Source of the DNA: Lactobacillales bacterium
Lineage (GTDB): Bacteria > Bacillota > Bacilli > Lactobacillales > Streptococcaceae
DNA: 64,000 nt
Reading direction: 5' to 3'
Assembly (NCBI GenBank): GCA_031261175.1
Contig: JAISJW010000014.1
Span: forward strand, 1-64,000
Part shown: in pieces, positions 26,625 through 35,863 of the stretch
Numbering within the stretch: position 1 is the first letter of the stretch
How the letters are laid out: every line of letters begins with the position of its first letter
Position numbers and translations under genes: made by a program
The notes under the pieces: model-generated
What the model was told of the DNA's origin: nothing
Database searches by the model: none
The model's input: the letters and a program-made list of their open reading frames with translations, nothing else

Positions 26625-26695
26625 TTGTTCATTTTAATGCGTATTTGGGACGATTCAAGCCTCGAATTGTCCCAAATACGCATTAAAATGAACAA
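26625..26695. repeat. Intergenic palindrome P6 (TTCGA-tip family)
   Basis: 32-base arms 26625-26656 and 26664-26695 with one G-T; tip ATTCAAGCCTCGAATT. The arm core AATGCGTATTTGGGAC is identical to P5 six kilobases away. It sits between the binding-protein gene end and the ilvD promoter. Confidence 0.93.
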
Positions 26696-26701
26696 TATGA
26701 T

Positions 26702-27511
26702 TTATTCTCCTGGCCAAACGTCAGTTCCGAACCATTTTTGCGAGATTTTCTGGAATGCGCCGGTTTCGCGAAGCTTCAAAAAGCCTTCGTTAATCTTCGC
26801 GATCAACTCTTTGTCGTTTTTGCGCGCACCGACCACGAAATCCTCCGACTCGAACCCAACCGTCACCTCTTGATAGTTAGCCTTGTTCGCCGACTTGTTC
26901 AAAATGTAATGAGCGTAGACGCCGTCGATCATCACGCCATCAATCCGCTTGGCGTCAAGGTCCATAAACGCCTCGTTGAAATTCTCGAACAAAACCGGTG
27001 CCGCCGTAATATACTGCTTCAACACCTTCGGCTGGTCGTTGTAGGCGTCGTAACCCGAACTTCCGTTCTGAATCCCGACAATTTTCCCCTTCATATCAGC
27101 AAACGAGGTGATCCCACTTGCCTTCAGGGTCACGAGCTCCTGCGAATTCTTCATATAGGTATTGCTAAACAGAATCACCTTCTGCCGGTTCGTCGTCTTC
27201 GTGTATCCGTTCCAAATCAAATCGATCGTCTGGTTGCGAATCTCCGTCTCCTTCATATCCCAATCGATATTCTGGAAATCGACCCGAATTCCGTAAAGCT
27301 TGAACAGCGCCCGCGCGAGATCGACATCAAAGCCGACAAGCGCATTGCTCTTCGCCCGGAATCCCATCGGCACAAACGTATCGTCGACCCCAATAATCAC
27401 GTAGCCCTGTTTCTTGATCCGGCTCCACTGGTCGCCGTCCGTCTTCTGGTGAATCCCGCAACCGCTAAGGGCAATTAAAATCAAAAGCCCGGCAATTAAC
27501 TTCCTAAACAT
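26702..27511 (-). CDS. Amino-acid ABC transporter substrate-binding lipoprotein
   Basis: 269-aa extracellular lipoprotein of the type 3 (polar amino acid) binding family. The lipobox is ALSGC near residue 17. VIIGVDDTFVPMGFR near 37-51, VGFDVDLARALF, TDLIWNGYTKT-type IDLIWNGYTKT and the C-terminal FQKISQKWFG are family marks. The ATG at 27511 is inside the end of the ATPase gene and gives a proper lipoprotein signal; longer starts would not. Last gene of a ten-gene minus-strand run. Ligand not readable; the cystine or glutamine/arginine class are candidates. Confidence 0.9.
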   Translation of the reverse strand: MFRKLIAGLLILIALSGCGIHQKTDGDQWSRIKKQGYVIIGVDDTFVPMGFRAKSNALVGFDVDLARALFKLYGIRVDFQNIDWDMKETEIRNQTIDLIWNGYTKTTNRQKVILFSNTYMKNSQELVTLKASGITSFADMKGKIVGIQNGSSGYDAYNDQPKVLKQYITAAPVLFENFNEAFMDLDAKRIDGVMIDGVYAHYILNKSANKANYQEVTVGFESEDFVVGARKNDKELIAKINEGFLKLRETGAFQKISQKWFGTDVWPGE

Positions 27512-28118
27512 TCGCGCCAACCTCGAATTTTTGATCGCTGATATTGTCCGCAAAATTAATGTCGTGGGTCACGACAATCTGCGTCAAACCAGTATCCTTC
27601 ATCGACAAAATCAGCTCCTCGACTTGCTTGCGCAGCTCCGGATCTAAGGCTGACGTCGGTTCGTCATAGGCTAAAATCTTCGGTTTCATGGCAAGTGCTC
27701 GCGCTAACGCGACGCGTTGCTTTTGACCGCCTGATAATTGATATGGATAAGACGAAACGAGTTCAGCTAAATCTAATTTTTCAAGCAAAGCAATAGCTTC
27801 AGCGCGGGCTTCGTCCTTCGATAATTTTAAAACGTTAATCGGCGCAAGCGTGATATTTTCGAGAACGCTCAGGTGCGCAAATAACTCAAAACTTTGGAAA
27901 ACAAGTCCAACTTCAGCTTCGGTTACGACTTCTCCATCCAAAATAAATTCACCAGAGTCGCGCGATTCAAGGCCGGCTAACATCCGTAAAAACGTAGTCT
28001 TACCGCCACCTGAAGGCCCAATAACCGTCAAAATCGAACCGTCTTCAATCGACAAGTTCAAATCTTTAAAGATGACTTTGTCGCCGAATTTTTTATTTAA
28101 ATCTCTAATTTCAAACAA
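27504..28118 (-). CDS. Amino-acid ABC transporter ATP-binding protein
   Basis: 204-aa ATPase, shorter than the usual 240. Walker A GPSGGGKTTF (near 34), Q-loop VGLVFQSFELF, signature LSGGQKQRVALARAL (near 127), Walker B ILAYDEPTSALD and the switch His in VVTHDINFA are all present. The C-terminal tail is clipped. Start is TTG at 28118 after GAGGTGA. Overlaps the binding protein by eight bases. The permease partner is one gene upstream, with a potassium channel gene between them. Confidence 0.92.
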   Translation of the reverse strand: MFEIRDLNKKFGDKVIFKDLNLSIEDGSILTVIGPSGGGKTTFLRMLAGLESRDSGEFILDGEVVTEAEVGLVFQSFELFAHLSVLENITLAPINVLKLSKDEARAEAIALLEKLDLAELVSSYPYQLSGGQKQRVALARALAMKPKILAYDEPTSALDPELRKQVEELILSMKDTGLTQIVVTHDINFADNISDQKFEVGANV

Positions 28119-28128
28119 AGAATCACCT

Positions 28129-28932
28129 CTAATTTTCTAAATTATGTCCGCAATACGGGCAAAAACATTTTTCGTCGTGCTGTTTATTTTCATCCATTTG
28201 TTCGATAAAACCTGCAGAAATAATACCAGTAGGCACTGCAACTAAACCTATGCCTAGCAAAGCAATAATAGCGCTGATTATTTTACCCGCAACCGTTATT
28301 GGGTAGATATCTCCGTAACCAACAGTGGTAAGTGTTGCTACCGCCCACCACATCGCCGAAAACGCGTTGCTAAAAGTATCAGGTTGAGCGGAATTTTCAA
28401 CGTTATACATAATTACTGATGAAATAATCATCAACAACGCGACAACAAATACAGATGACATCAATTGGGCACGTTTCAACACAAATACAGCACCAATCGT
28501 TGAGAGCGCCGTTGTATAACGGCTAATTTTAAATATTCTAAGTAGCCTGATAATCCGAAGAGCTCTAAGCACTCGCAAATCAACCGGAATAAGGAATGGA
28601 ATATAAAACGGTAAGATAGCAATTAAATCAATTAGAGCCATAAACGAAAAGACGTATCTTAGACGCGCTTTCCACGGCGCAAGCTTTGGTCGAATCAAGT
28701 CTGATGTCCAAACGCGCAAAATATATTCAATCGAAAAAATCACGACCGAAACTACTTCGATTAGATAGAAAAACTCACCAACTGGCGCAGGAACATTAAA
28801 TGTATCCGCAATTACAGTAACAATATTAACGATAATAAGCGCAACAAGTAAACTGTCGAAAATTTTACTAATCAAACTTCCATCGTTATCGTCGCGAATT
28901 TTCTCAAAGATATAAGTTTTTAACTTATTCAT
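28129..28932 (-). CDS. Voltage-gated-type potassium channel (six-helix) with C-terminal CxxC tail
   Basis: 267-aa ion channel with the Kv topology. S1-S3 span about 20-115. The S4 helix has regularly spaced arginines (RVLRALRIIRLLRIFKISR). S5, the pore helix and the selectivity filter TTVGYGD (near 207) precede S6. The short cytoplasmic C-terminus ends CFCPYCGHNLEN, resembling half a zinc ribbon. The ATG at 28932 is six bases after AGAGG. The gene lies between the permease and ATPase of an amino-acid ABC importer, ten-base gaps on both sides, so it is cotranscribed with them; this placement is unusual. Confidence 0.92.
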   Translation of the reverse strand: MNKLKTYIFEKIRDDNDGSLISKIFDSLLVALIIVNIVTVIADTFNVPAPVGEFFYLIEVVSVVIFSIEYILRVWTSDLIRPKLAPWKARLRYVFSFMALIDLIAILPFYIPFLIPVDLRVLRALRIIRLLRIFKISRYTTALSTIGAVFVLKRAQLMSSVFVVALLMIISSVIMYNVENSAQPDTFSNAFSAMWWAVATLTTVGYGDIYPITVAGKIISAIIALLGIGLVAVPTGIISAGFIEQMDENKQHDEKCFCPYCGHNLEN

Positions 28933-28942
28933 CAACAACCTC

Positions 28943-29584
28943 TTATTTATAGTATGAGAATTTTTTCTCGATGCGTTTTTGCAGGATTGTCAAAATTCCA
29001 ATCAAGACCAAATAGACAACTGCGACAGCGATCATTGGAACGATTGAAACGTCGCGGCTCATCGCGATTTTACCCGCGCGGAGCAAGTCTCCTAGCCCAA
29101 TCACGTAAATCAGCGAGCTGTCTTTGACCAAAGTGATAACCTCGTTACAGACACTAGGCAGAACGACCTTGAACACTTGCGGAAAAACAACCTTCAAAGA
29201 AGTTTGAAACTTGCTCAAACGCAGAACCTTAGCCGCTTCATACTGACCTTGAGGAATCGAGTTGATTCCGCCGCGGAAAATCTCGGCGAAATAGGCTGCG
29301 TAATTCAGGATAAACGCAAACAACGCCGCATCCATTCGCTCAAACGTAATTCCGATCATCGGCAGTCCGTAAAAGACGAAAATCAACTGCAACAATAAAG
29401 GCGTTCCGCGCATAACCCAGATGTATAAATTGAGCAAATAAACCAACGGTTTAAATTTCGATTTCAATGCGAAAGCGAAAAGCACTCCCAGTGGCAGCGC
29501 TCCGATTAAAGTCCCGATGAAAACGAGCAAGGTCATCCCTGTTCCGCTGATCAGCGCCGGAAAAATGTCGATAAAATACTTCAT
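28943..29584 (-). CDS. Amino-acid ABC transporter permease (HisM/GlnP type)
   Basis: 213-aa inner-membrane permease with about five helices. The family start is GMTLLVFIGTLIGALPLG, and YIWVMRGTPLLLQL follows. The EAA loop for ATPase contact reads GQYEAAKVLRLSKFQTSLKVVFPQ (about 113-136, conserved EAA-G region). ATG overlaps the queC stop by one base. Works with the ATPase and binding protein genes downstream of the potassium channel. Confidence 0.92.
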   Translation of the reverse strand: MKYFIDIFPALISGTGMTLLVFIGTLIGALPLGVLFAFALKSKFKPLVYLLNLYIWVMRGTPLLLQLIFVFYGLPMIGITFERMDAALFAFILNYAAYFAEIFRGGINSIPQGQYEAAKVLRLSKFQTSLKVVFPQVFKVVLPSVCNEVITLVKDSSLIYVIGLGDLLRAGKIAMSRDVSIVPMIAVAVVYLVLIGILTILQKRIEKKFSYYK

Positions 29585-30303
29585 TAAATTACTTCACAAT
29601 CCGTCCAGTCAACTTCCACTTCATATGGCACTGGATCGATTTTTTTGTTTAATTTATAAGCGTTAATGCGATCGCGGCAAGTCCCGCAAACCCCGCATTG
29701 TTTTTCGCCACCTTTGTAGCAAGACCACGTATATTGCATCGGCGCGCCGTTGTGTAAAGCCATCGCTAAAACTTGGGCTTTGTTGCGCGACACAATCGGA
29801 GCTTTTAATTTAACCGCTCCAGCCGTTCCGTGATCGATTGCTTGCGCCATCGCGTGAACAAATTCTAGCGAACAGTCCGGATAAGCACACCCCGCCGAAT
29901 CATCAGCGTGCGCGCCGTAATACAACTCGCTCGCTCCGACTTCAATTGCAACCGCAGTTGCGGTCGACAACATCAATCCATTACGAAACGGAACATACGT
30001 ATTTACCGGTGCAATTCCACCAGTTTCGTCGATTTGTTCCGAATAAGTCGTGTCTTTAATTTGATCTTCGTTCCCCTTCAAAAGAGCCGAATCCGAGTTT
30101 TTGAAAATTTCCGCCAAGTCGTAAACGTGAAATGGCGCGTCGTAAAACTCCGCTACCAAACGCGCCGACTCCAATTCTTTATCGTGGGCTTGCCCGTAAT
30201 AAATCGCTAACGCCTCGACGTTTCCGCGTCCGCGCTTCTTGACAACTTCGCTCATTACGGCCGTCGAATCATTCCCGCCGCTCAGTAAAACTAATGCTTT
30301 CAT
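29584..30303 (-). CDS. queC: 7-cyano-7-deazaguanine synthase
   Basis: ATP-dependent conversion of carboxy-deazaguanine to preQ0 for queuosine tRNA modification. 239 aa. The PP-loop is [12 protein letters not shown] (near 6-17). The C-terminal zinc site is [18 protein letters not shown] near 203-220, with four cysteines. It overlaps queF by four bases. queD and queE are not in the window. Confidence 0.95.
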   Translation of the reverse strand: MKALVLLSGGNDSTAVMSEVVKKRGRGNVEALAIYYGQAHDKELESARLVAEFYDAPFHVYDLAEIFKNSDSALLKGNEDQIKDTTYSEQIDETGGIAPVNTYVPFRNGLMLSTATAVAIEVGASELYYGAHADDSAGCAYPDCSLEFVHAMAQAIDHGTAGAVKLKAPIVSRNKAQVLAMALHNGAPMQYTWSCYKGGEKQCGVCGTCRDRINAYKLNKKIDPVPYEVEVDWTDCEVI

Positions 30304-30782
30304 CGGTTATCCACCTTTTCTAAAGTCAAATCGTGATTGAACAAACGGTGTTCGGCAAGTCGCTCGAATTTTCCGTCATAGCCCGAAGCTCCGTAATTCG
30401 CGAACGGATCGATTGAGATTCCGCCGCGCGGCAAGAACTTGCCCGTCACTTCAATGTATTTTGGATCCATCAATTTGATGAGATCTTTCATGATTTTGTT
30501 GATGCAATCCTCGTGGAAATCGCCCTGGTTGCGGAAGCTGAACAGGTATAGCTTCAGCGACTTCGACTCAACCATTTTCACGTTTGGAATATAGCTGATG
30601 TAAATCGTCGCGAAATCCGGCTGGTTCGTAATCGGACAAAGGCTCGTAAATTCCGGGCAATTAAACTTCACCCAATAGTCGTTTCCTTGGTGCTGATTAT
30701 CGAACGCTTCGAGAACGCTCGGGTCATACGCCGTCGGGTAACTCACTTCATTTCCTAGTAAATTCAGATTTTTTTTAGTCAT
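30300..30782 (-). CDS. queF: NADPH-dependent 7-cyano-7-deazaguanine reductase
   Basis: Reduces the nitrile preQ0 to the amine preQ1. 160 aa, the short unimodular type. The catalytic Cys lies in [13 protein letters not shown] (near 49), and the QueF motif region is [22 protein letters not shown] (about 72-93), with the Glu and His of the substrate pocket. It overlaps dapF by eight bases and queC by four. No preQ1 riboswitch can precede it because it is internal to the operon. Confidence 0.95.
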   Translation of the reverse strand: MTKKNLNLLGNEVSYPTAYDPSVLEAFDNQHQGNDYWVKFNCPEFTSLCPITNQPDFATIYISYIPNVKMVESKSLKLYLFSFRNQGDFHEDCINKIMKDLIKLMDPKYIEVTGKFLPRGGISIDPFANYGASGYDGKFERLAEHRLFNHDLTLEKVDNR

Positions 30783-31725
30783 TTTTTAGGCTTTCTATAA
30801 ATTTGTCATACGCGATTTGTTCATTTGTTTCGGTGGTTTTATATGTCGCTAAGTCGAATAAATCTTCGAATTTTATTTCGTGGGTAAATGTCGCGTTTCC
30901 GATCAAACGCAGTGCGGGCAAGTCAGCATCAACTGCGACCTTCACCATCCCACCGGGGTTGTGAACTTCGACAACAGCTGTCGATTCTTCGCCAAATAGC
31001 AACGTATAAATCAAGCTCGTCGCGCTCATCGCAGTCCCGCAGGCGTTCGTAAACCCTACCCCACGCTCATAAGTCTTCGCGAAAATTTTATTGGGTCCAA
31101 GCTCAGCTGCGTAAGTAACGTTGACGCCATCGGGGAAGATTGTATCTTCGTCCGAATTGACGTAGCTTGCAACTTTTTCAAATTCGGTGTCGTGGATATC
31201 ATCGAGCGTCGTAAAGCTGATTAAATGCGGATTCGGAACGCTGAGCGCGCTATAAGTTAAATCGTGCGATAACTCAGGCATTTCCTGATTGATAAAGCGC
31301 GTACCTTCAAAACGATAATCCATCGGCAGACTCGCTAAATCAAAACTGATTGGCGAAATTTCGACCGAAAACGCCGGAACCCCATCAGCCAAATCTTCTT
31401 CTTTTTTGCACAACAACAAGGCTTTGGGCGTTTCGGCGTAAAATTCGTCGAGCCCTGTTTCCTCGCTTAAATAACGCGCAACAGTTCTCAAGCCGTTTCC
31501 GCACATGCTAGCGATTGAGCCGTCTTTGTTGACGACAGTCATCCGAGCAACTGCCTTAGAATTATCCGCCTCGCTAACGAGTAAAATACCGTCGCAGTCG
31601 TAGATTCCTTCGCCATTGCAAAGCGAAGTGCGCAGCGTTTCTAACTGCGCCGGGGTTAACTTGCCCGGTTTTTCATCGAGGATGAAAAACGAGTTCATGC
31701 TGCCGTGGACTTTCAAAAGTTTCAT
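30775..31725 (-). CDS. dapF: Diaminopimelate epimerase
   Basis: Converts LL- to meso-diaminopimelate for peptidoglycan and lysine. 316 aa, longer than the usual 270-280, with an extended C-terminus. Both catalytic cysteines are present: [15 protein letters not shown] (near 75) and [10 protein letters not shown] (near 228). The ATG at 31725 is six bases after GGAGG; a GTG directly upstream is less suitable. It implies DAP-type peptidoglycan. It is in the middle of the fumC-to-ABC run with no other lysine gene nearby. Confidence 0.93.
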   Translation of the reverse strand: MKLLKVHGSMNSFFILDEKPGKLTPAQLETLRTSLCNGEGIYDCDGILLVSEADNSKAVARMTVVNKDGSIASMCGNGLRTVARYLSEETGLDEFYAETPKALLLCKKEEDLADGVPAFSVEISPISFDLASLPMDYRFEGTRFINQEMPELSHDLTYSALSVPNPHLISFTTLDDIHDTEFEKVASYVNSDEDTIFPDGVNVTYAAELGPNKIFAKTYERGVGFTNACGTAMSATSLIYTLLFGEESTAVVEVHNPGGMVKVAVDADLPALRLIGNATFTHEIKFEDLFDLATYKTTETNEQIAYDKFIESLKND

Positions 31726-31735
31726 CACTTGCCTC

Positions 31736-32092
31736 CTAAACTAGCGCTTCGTAGACGATGATCGCAAGCATCGCAACATATGATAATGTCGAAACCGCTG
31801 ACGCGACGTTGAAGAAGCGGCCGAGATAATTGCCCAAAACGAGTCCGCCATCCTTTTCGTACGAGAAGAAAGCGAGGCAAATTCCGACCATCGAGAGGCT
31901 GAGGAAAATAGCCGGGAGAATCGAGTGGTGGTAGAGGTTGTTGGAGATGATGAACAACGCAGGCACCATGAAAACGACAAGGAAACTTGCCGATTTGACT
32001 TTGAGTTTTTTGAAGCTGAATAATTGCACGATGATCGTCGAGATGATGAGTGCGACAATCGGGAGCAAAAACAGAACGATGTTGAATACCAA
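31736..32092 (-). CDS. DUF3397-like small membrane protein
   Basis: 118-aa hydrophobic protein with about four predicted helices (near 3-25, 36-53, 57-77, 95-115) and a basic FKKLKVK between the first two. Length and layout resemble DUF3397 proteins of lactic acid bacteria; that is a resemblance, not a proven match. TTG start at 32092, eight bases after GAGG, one base after the malic-enzyme stop. Function unknown. It is cotranscribed with fumC, malic enzyme and dapF. Confidence 0.7.
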   Translation of the reverse strand: MVFNIVLFLLPIVALIISTIIVQLFSFKKLKVKSASFLVVFMVPALFIISNNLYHHSILPAIFLSLSMVGICLAFFSYEKDGGLVLGNYLGRFFNVASAVSTLSYVAMLAIIVYEALV

Positions 32093-32093
32093 T

Positions 32094-33275
32094 TTATTTT
32101 CCTCGAATTAATCCAGATTTAACGGCCTCGTCAGCTACCGCAACAGCCACTACTTCAGCCACGCGTGGGTCGAATGACGATGCGATGATATAGTCTTGCG
32201 CTAAATCTTTTTCAGCGACAAGGCTGGCAATTCCGCGAGCCGCCGCAATTTTCATATCTTCAGTGATCTTTGTCGCCTTCGAATCAAGCGCACCTTTGAA
32301 GAGACCAGGGAAAGCCAGAACGTTGTTGATTTGGTTCGGGTGATCGCTGCGCCCTGTGCCGACGATGTAAGCGCCAGCTGCGATTGCGTCCTCGTAACTG
32401 ATTTCCGATTCGGGATTAGCCATCGGGAAGACGATTGATTTAGGTGCCATCGAAGCGACCATTTCTTTGCTGACGATTTTCGGAGCCGAAACGCCGACAA
32501 AGACATCAGCACCGACGAAGGCATCTTTGAGAGTGCCGTCGAAACCGTTCGGGTTAGTGATAGCGACTAATTCTTCATCGAGGAAGCTCGACGAGTTATG
32601 CGGTGTCGCAGATCCTAAAACGCCGTTGACGTTAAAGGCTAAGATGTCGCGAACACCGAATTTATGCAACATTTTAATGATTGATGAGCCGGCAGCGCCA
32701 GTTCCTGAAACAACGACGCGAATATCTTCGGCATTTTTTTCGACTAATTTTAGCGCGTTAATCAATGCCGAAATCACAACAATCGCTGTTCCGTGCTGGT
32801 CGTCGTGGAAAACTGGAATATCTAGTTCCTCAATCAAAGTGCGTTCGATTTGCACGCAACGCGGAGCTGAAATATCTTCGAGATTAATCCCGCCGAAGGT
32901 CGGCGCAATTGCCTTAACGATTTTAATGATTTCTTCCGGGTCCTTAGTGTCTAAGCAAAGCGGCACTGCGTCGATTCCGGCGAATTCTTTGAATAACAAA
33001 GCTTTCCCTTCCATGACGGGCATCGCAGCTTCTGGCCCGATGTCCCCTAGCCCTAAAACGGCCGTTCCGTCGGACACAACAGCGACTGAATTGCCCTTCC
33101 AAGTGTAGTCGTAGACTTTTTCTTTGTCGGCTGCGATTTGCCGACACGGTTCTGCCACGCCAGGCGTGTAAGCTAGCGACAAATCGTCTTTATTTTCGAC
33201 TTTCGCTTTCGCCGCGACTTCGATCTTCCCGCACCACTCTTTATGTTTTTCTAATGCTTGTTCGTAAATGTTCAT
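32094..33275 (-). CDS. NAD-dependent malic enzyme (malate to pyruvate)
   Basis: 393-aa cytosolic enzyme for oxidative decarboxylation of malate to pyruvate and CO2. Family motifs are LSLAYTPGVAEPC near 33-45, GNSVAVVSDGTAVLGLGDIG, VPLCLDTKDPEEI, FGGINLEDISAPRC, VFHDDQHGTAIV and the Rossmann GTGAAGSSI (near 190). It is the short bacterial form. The ATG at 33275 overlaps the fumC stop by one base and is ten bases after GGAG. Together with fumarase this converts fumarate through malate to pyruvate. Confidence 0.93.
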   Translation of the reverse strand: MNIYEQALEKHKEWCGKIEVAAKAKVENKDDLSLAYTPGVAEPCRQIAADKEKVYDYTWKGNSVAVVSDGTAVLGLGDIGPEAAMPVMEGKALLFKEFAGIDAVPLCLDTKDPEEIIKIVKAIAPTFGGINLEDISAPRCVQIERTLIEELDIPVFHDDQHGTAIVVISALINALKLVEKNAEDIRVVVSGTGAAGSSIIKMLHKFGVRDILAFNVNGVLGSATPHNSSSFLDEELVAITNPNGFDGTLKDAFVGADVFVGVSAPKIVSKEMVASMAPKSIVFPMANPESEISYEDAIAAGAYIVGTGRSDHPNQINNVLAFPGLFKGALDSKATKITEDMKIAAARGIASLVAEKDLAQDYIIASSFDPRVAEVVAVAVADEAVKSGLIRGK

Positions 33276-34618
33276 TATACCATCTTCTCCGGGCGCACCC
33301 ATTCATCATATTCTTCCGCCGTCAAATAGCCGAGCTCGATCGCCGTCTCTTTGAGCGTCTGATTCTTCTCAAAAGCCGTCTTGGCAATTTTCGCCCCTTT
33401 ATCGTAGCCGATATGCGGATTCAAAGCCGTCACTAGCATCAGCGACTGCTCCAAAAGTTCTTTCATTTTATCTTCGTTTGCAGTCAAACTGTTCAGGCAA
33501 TTCTCGCGGAACGATTCAAGGGCGTCGGCAAGTAAATTAACACTTTCAAGAACGCTAAAAATCATTACCGGCATATAAACGTTAAGTTCAAAATTTCCCT
33601 GTGAGGCTGCAAAAGCAATCGTCGTGTCGTTCCCGAACACGCGAGCCACCACCATAGATAGGGCTTCACACTGGGTCGGATTAATTTTTCCTGGCATGAT
33701 TGAGCTGCCCGGTTCGTTTGAAGGAATCGTTAATTCCCCTAGCCCGCTCCGCGGTCCGCTTGCCAAATGGCGGATATCGTTCGCCATTTTTAGTGCGTTG
33801 GCCGCGAGCGTTCTTAGCGCGCCGTGGTAGAAACTTAGGGCGTCTTTAGTTGAAAGCGCGTGGAATTTATTCGGATCACTTGTGAACGGTAGCCCTGTCA
33901 ATTCACTGATGTAAGCGACTGCAATTTCCGTTATTTCATCGGTTGTGTTTAGACCTGTTCCGACAGCTGTTCCGCCGAGCGCAAGCTCTAAAATGCCAAC
34001 CATTGATGACGTGATCATATTTTTCGCCGCGCTTAACGATGCTTTCCAAGCGCTAACTTCTTGACCAAACGTCACCGGCGTCGCATCTTGCAGGTGCGTA
34101 CGGCCGATTTTAACGAGGTTTTGATAACGATTTTCAAGTTGTTGTAGGGTGTCGATCGTTGCGTCGATTTGCGGCAGTAACTTGCCCACAGTTGCGACAG
34201 CTGTCGCAACGTGCATCGCCGTCGGGAAGACGTCGTTCGAGCTTTGCGACATATTGACGTGGTCGTTCGGGTGAACGCCCGCGAGGTTCGCGATGACCTC
34301 GTTGGCATTCATGTTCGACTGCGTGCCGCTCCCGGTCTGCCAAACAACGAGCGGAAACGCGTCATTGTGTGCGCCGGCCAAGATTTCGTCGGTCGCTTTG
34401 TCGATGGCGGCGAATTTTTCGTCGTCTAACTTGCCGACCTTGTTGTTCGCAAACGCCATCGCTTTTTTCGTCGTAACGAGTGCCAGCACCAACTCAAGCG
34501 GCATTTTCTGCCCGCCGATCTTGAAATTATTGCGGCTGCGCTCAGTCTGCGCGCTCCATAATGCGTCTTTCGGGACCTCAACTTCGCCCATCGAATCGCG
34601 TTCAATTCTGTATTCCAT
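33275..34618 (-). CDS. fumC: Fumarate hydratase, class II
   Basis: Iron-independent interconversion of fumarate and malate. 447 aa. The family signature [11 protein letters not shown] (near 316) carries the catalytic Ser loop. [19 protein letters not shown] near 96-114, [13 protein letters not shown] and [17 protein letters not shown] with the catalytic His are all present. The ATG at 34618 is six bases after AAGGAG; the ATG just before it is too close. Probable first gene of the ten-gene run to 26.7 kb. No clear promoter hexamers were found in 34,619-34,702. Confidence 0.95.
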   Translation of the reverse strand: MEYRIERDSMGEVEVPKDALWSAQTERSRNNFKIGGQKMPLELVLALVTTKKAMAFANNKVGKLDDEKFAAIDKATDEILAGAHNDAFPLVVWQTGSGTQSNMNANEVIANLAGVHPNDHVNMSQSSNDVFPTAMHVATAVATVGKLLPQIDATIDTLQQLENRYQNLVKIGRTHLQDATPVTFGQEVSAWKASLSAAKNMITSSMVGILELALGGTAVGTGLNTTDEITEIAVAYISELTGLPFTSDPNKFHALSTKDALSFYHGALRTLAANALKMANDIRHLASGPRSGLGELTIPSNEPGSSIMPGKINPTQCEALSMVVARVFGNDTTIAFAASQGNFELNVYMPVMIFSVLESVNLLADALESFRENCLNSLTANEDKMKELLEQSLMLVTALNPHIGYDKGAKIAKTAFEKNQTLKETAIELGYLTAEEYDEWVRPEKMV

Positions 34619-34702
34619 CATACGCTCCTTAAAAAGTGATAACTAGCCCATATTTTACCACATTTAGCCCCTCGAGGGCAATTTTCGCGCTAATAAAAAC
34701 AC

Positions 34703-34777
34703 CCTAATCGCTTTTATCGCGATTTTGGCGCATTTCGAGTGCTGAAATGTCCAAAAAACGGCTTAAAAACGATTAGG
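34703..34777. repeat. Intergenic palindrome P7 (TTCGA-tip family)
   Basis: Imperfect 75-bp palindrome. CCTAATCGCTTTTA pairs with TTAAAAACGATTAGG; tip TTTCGAGTGCTGAAAT. Left part nearly identical to P10. It marks the junction between the core operon and the accessory island. Confidence 0.85.
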
Positions 34778-34783
34778 AAAATG

Positions 34784-35371
34784 TTATTGTGTCCAATTTT
34801 TTAGATATGGATAATTTTTTAATTTATTCAATTTTATTTTATCGCGCTCGCGTGAATAAACTATATCGTAATCGACATTATTATCCACGATTTCTACGGC
34901 ATCACAATACCCAATGATTTCCTTAAGGTTAGAAAACGATTGTTTATACCGACGTTCAACCACTTCGTCAGGAATTCCGTGCCCGCCTTTCAAAACGCGT
35001 TCAGCAATTCTTTGTTTCGCTAACTCTACACTTGAGAGACCTACATAGATTAAAAAGACAGAAAAACCATTGGCTTTTGCTTTCTCTATCCGCCTTATAT
35101 GAGTAGTAACGTTTCCCGACAACGTTGTTTCTTGATTGAACGATACCTTCGATTTTATACAATCACATATCATTCGAACGGCGGTTTTTCCACTTTGAAA
35201 TTGCGCTTGTTCATCGCTCCATTTCGACCCTTGGTTTGCGAGAATTTCATCAGGATTTATTCGTATCGAACCGCGCAATTCAAACGAGAATTCTTTGAAA
35301 GTTCGGTAGTAAGTCGACTTCCCAGATCCATTGCTGCCGGCAATTATTACATAAATTGGTTTATTTAACAT
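34784..35371 (-). CDS. Zeta-toxin-like P-loop kinase
   Basis: 195-aa predicted kinase of the zeta-toxin/COG4185 group. Walker A IAGSNGSGKSTYYRTF at 9-24 is intact. INPDEILANQGSKW follows near 38, as in UDP-N-acetylglucosamine kinases (D/E substrate residues), then QETTLSGNVTTHIRRIEKAK and an Arg-containing lid GGHGIPDEVVERRYK near 134-148. Directly downstream of a 76-aa gene that probably encodes its antitoxin. Could be a toxin of a type II pair or a housekeeping-like kinase; toxicity is inferred from the gene pair. Confidence 0.75.
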   Translation of the reverse strand: MLNKPIYVIIAGSNGSGKSTYYRTFKEFSFELRGSIRINPDEILANQGSKWSDEQAQFQSGKTAVRMICDCIKSKVSFNQETTLSGNVTTHIRRIEKAKANGFSVFLIYVGLSSVELAKQRIAERVLKGGHGIPDEVVERRYKQSFSNLKEIIGYCDAVEIVDNNVDYDIVYSRERDKIKLNKLKNYPYLKNWTQ

Positions 35372-35374
35372 AAT

Positions 35375-35605
35375 CTATATCACAAACGGCTCGTTAATTA
35401 ATTCGTGTTGACGTTTTTTTAACCAAAACTCTTCTAACATAACGGCAAAATTACTTTCTTCTTCGTCCTCGATGACGCGAAAAACACCCGAAATTCCTTC
35501 TAATTCTAGTTCCTTCATTTTTTCAAAAAAATCATGCACTAATTCGACCGTTTCCTGAGTCATATTAATATTTCTAGATTCCGATTTTAATTCATCTACC
35601 GTCAT
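35375..35605 (-). CDS. Small protein, probable antitoxin of the zeta-like kinase
   Basis: 76 aa, acidic, with a helical N-terminus (MTVDELKSESRNINMTQETVELVHDFFEKMKEL). It has no clear DNA-binding motif. GGAGG lies eight bases before the ATG at 35605. It ends three bases before the kinase gene, the usual antitoxin-first order. Role inferred from neighbour only. Confidence 0.6.
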   Translation of the reverse strand: MTVDELKSESRNINMTQETVELVHDFFEKMKELELEGISGVFRVIEDEEESNFAVMLEEFWLKKRQHELINEPFVI

Positions 35606-35634
35606 AATGGCCGCCTCCATATTATTGTTACTTC

Positions 35635-35663
35635 ATTATAACAAATCTAGGCTTCCCTTGCAA
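35635..35663 (-). promoter_or_regulatory. Promoter of the zeta-like kinase pair
   Basis: On the minus strand TTGCAA, 17-base spacer, TATAAT, 30 bases before the ATG. Confidence 0.7.
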
Positions 35664-35775
35664 GTTTAGCAAGGCATCGCTCTTGCGGAAACGGGTCGAC
35701 TTCATCCATAAGGCTGTTATGATTGATACAATGAGAAATTGGGTCCACTCTGAGATTTTGGGTCGAGCAGCATGA

Positions 35776-35808
35776 GAAAAGGCACCAAACCTTACAGCTA
35801 GGTGCCTT
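35776..35808 (-). terminator. Terminator after the 562-aa membrane protein gene
   Basis: AAGGCACC (35779-35786) pairs with GGTGCCTT (35801-35808); on the minus strand TTTTCTC follows. The 258-bp gap 35,606-35,863 holds this terminator and the pair's promoter; nothing else convincing. Confidence 0.75.
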
Positions 35809-35863
35809 GTTGTTATTTCTGTAATTCCATCTTGGTTTATAGAGTAAAAGCGCGAGATTCATT

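Noticed and set aside
26537..26700. T-box or other riboswitch before ilvD
   Set aside because: No GGTGG-type T-box or antiterminator pattern; the leader is too short and holds only the palindrome.
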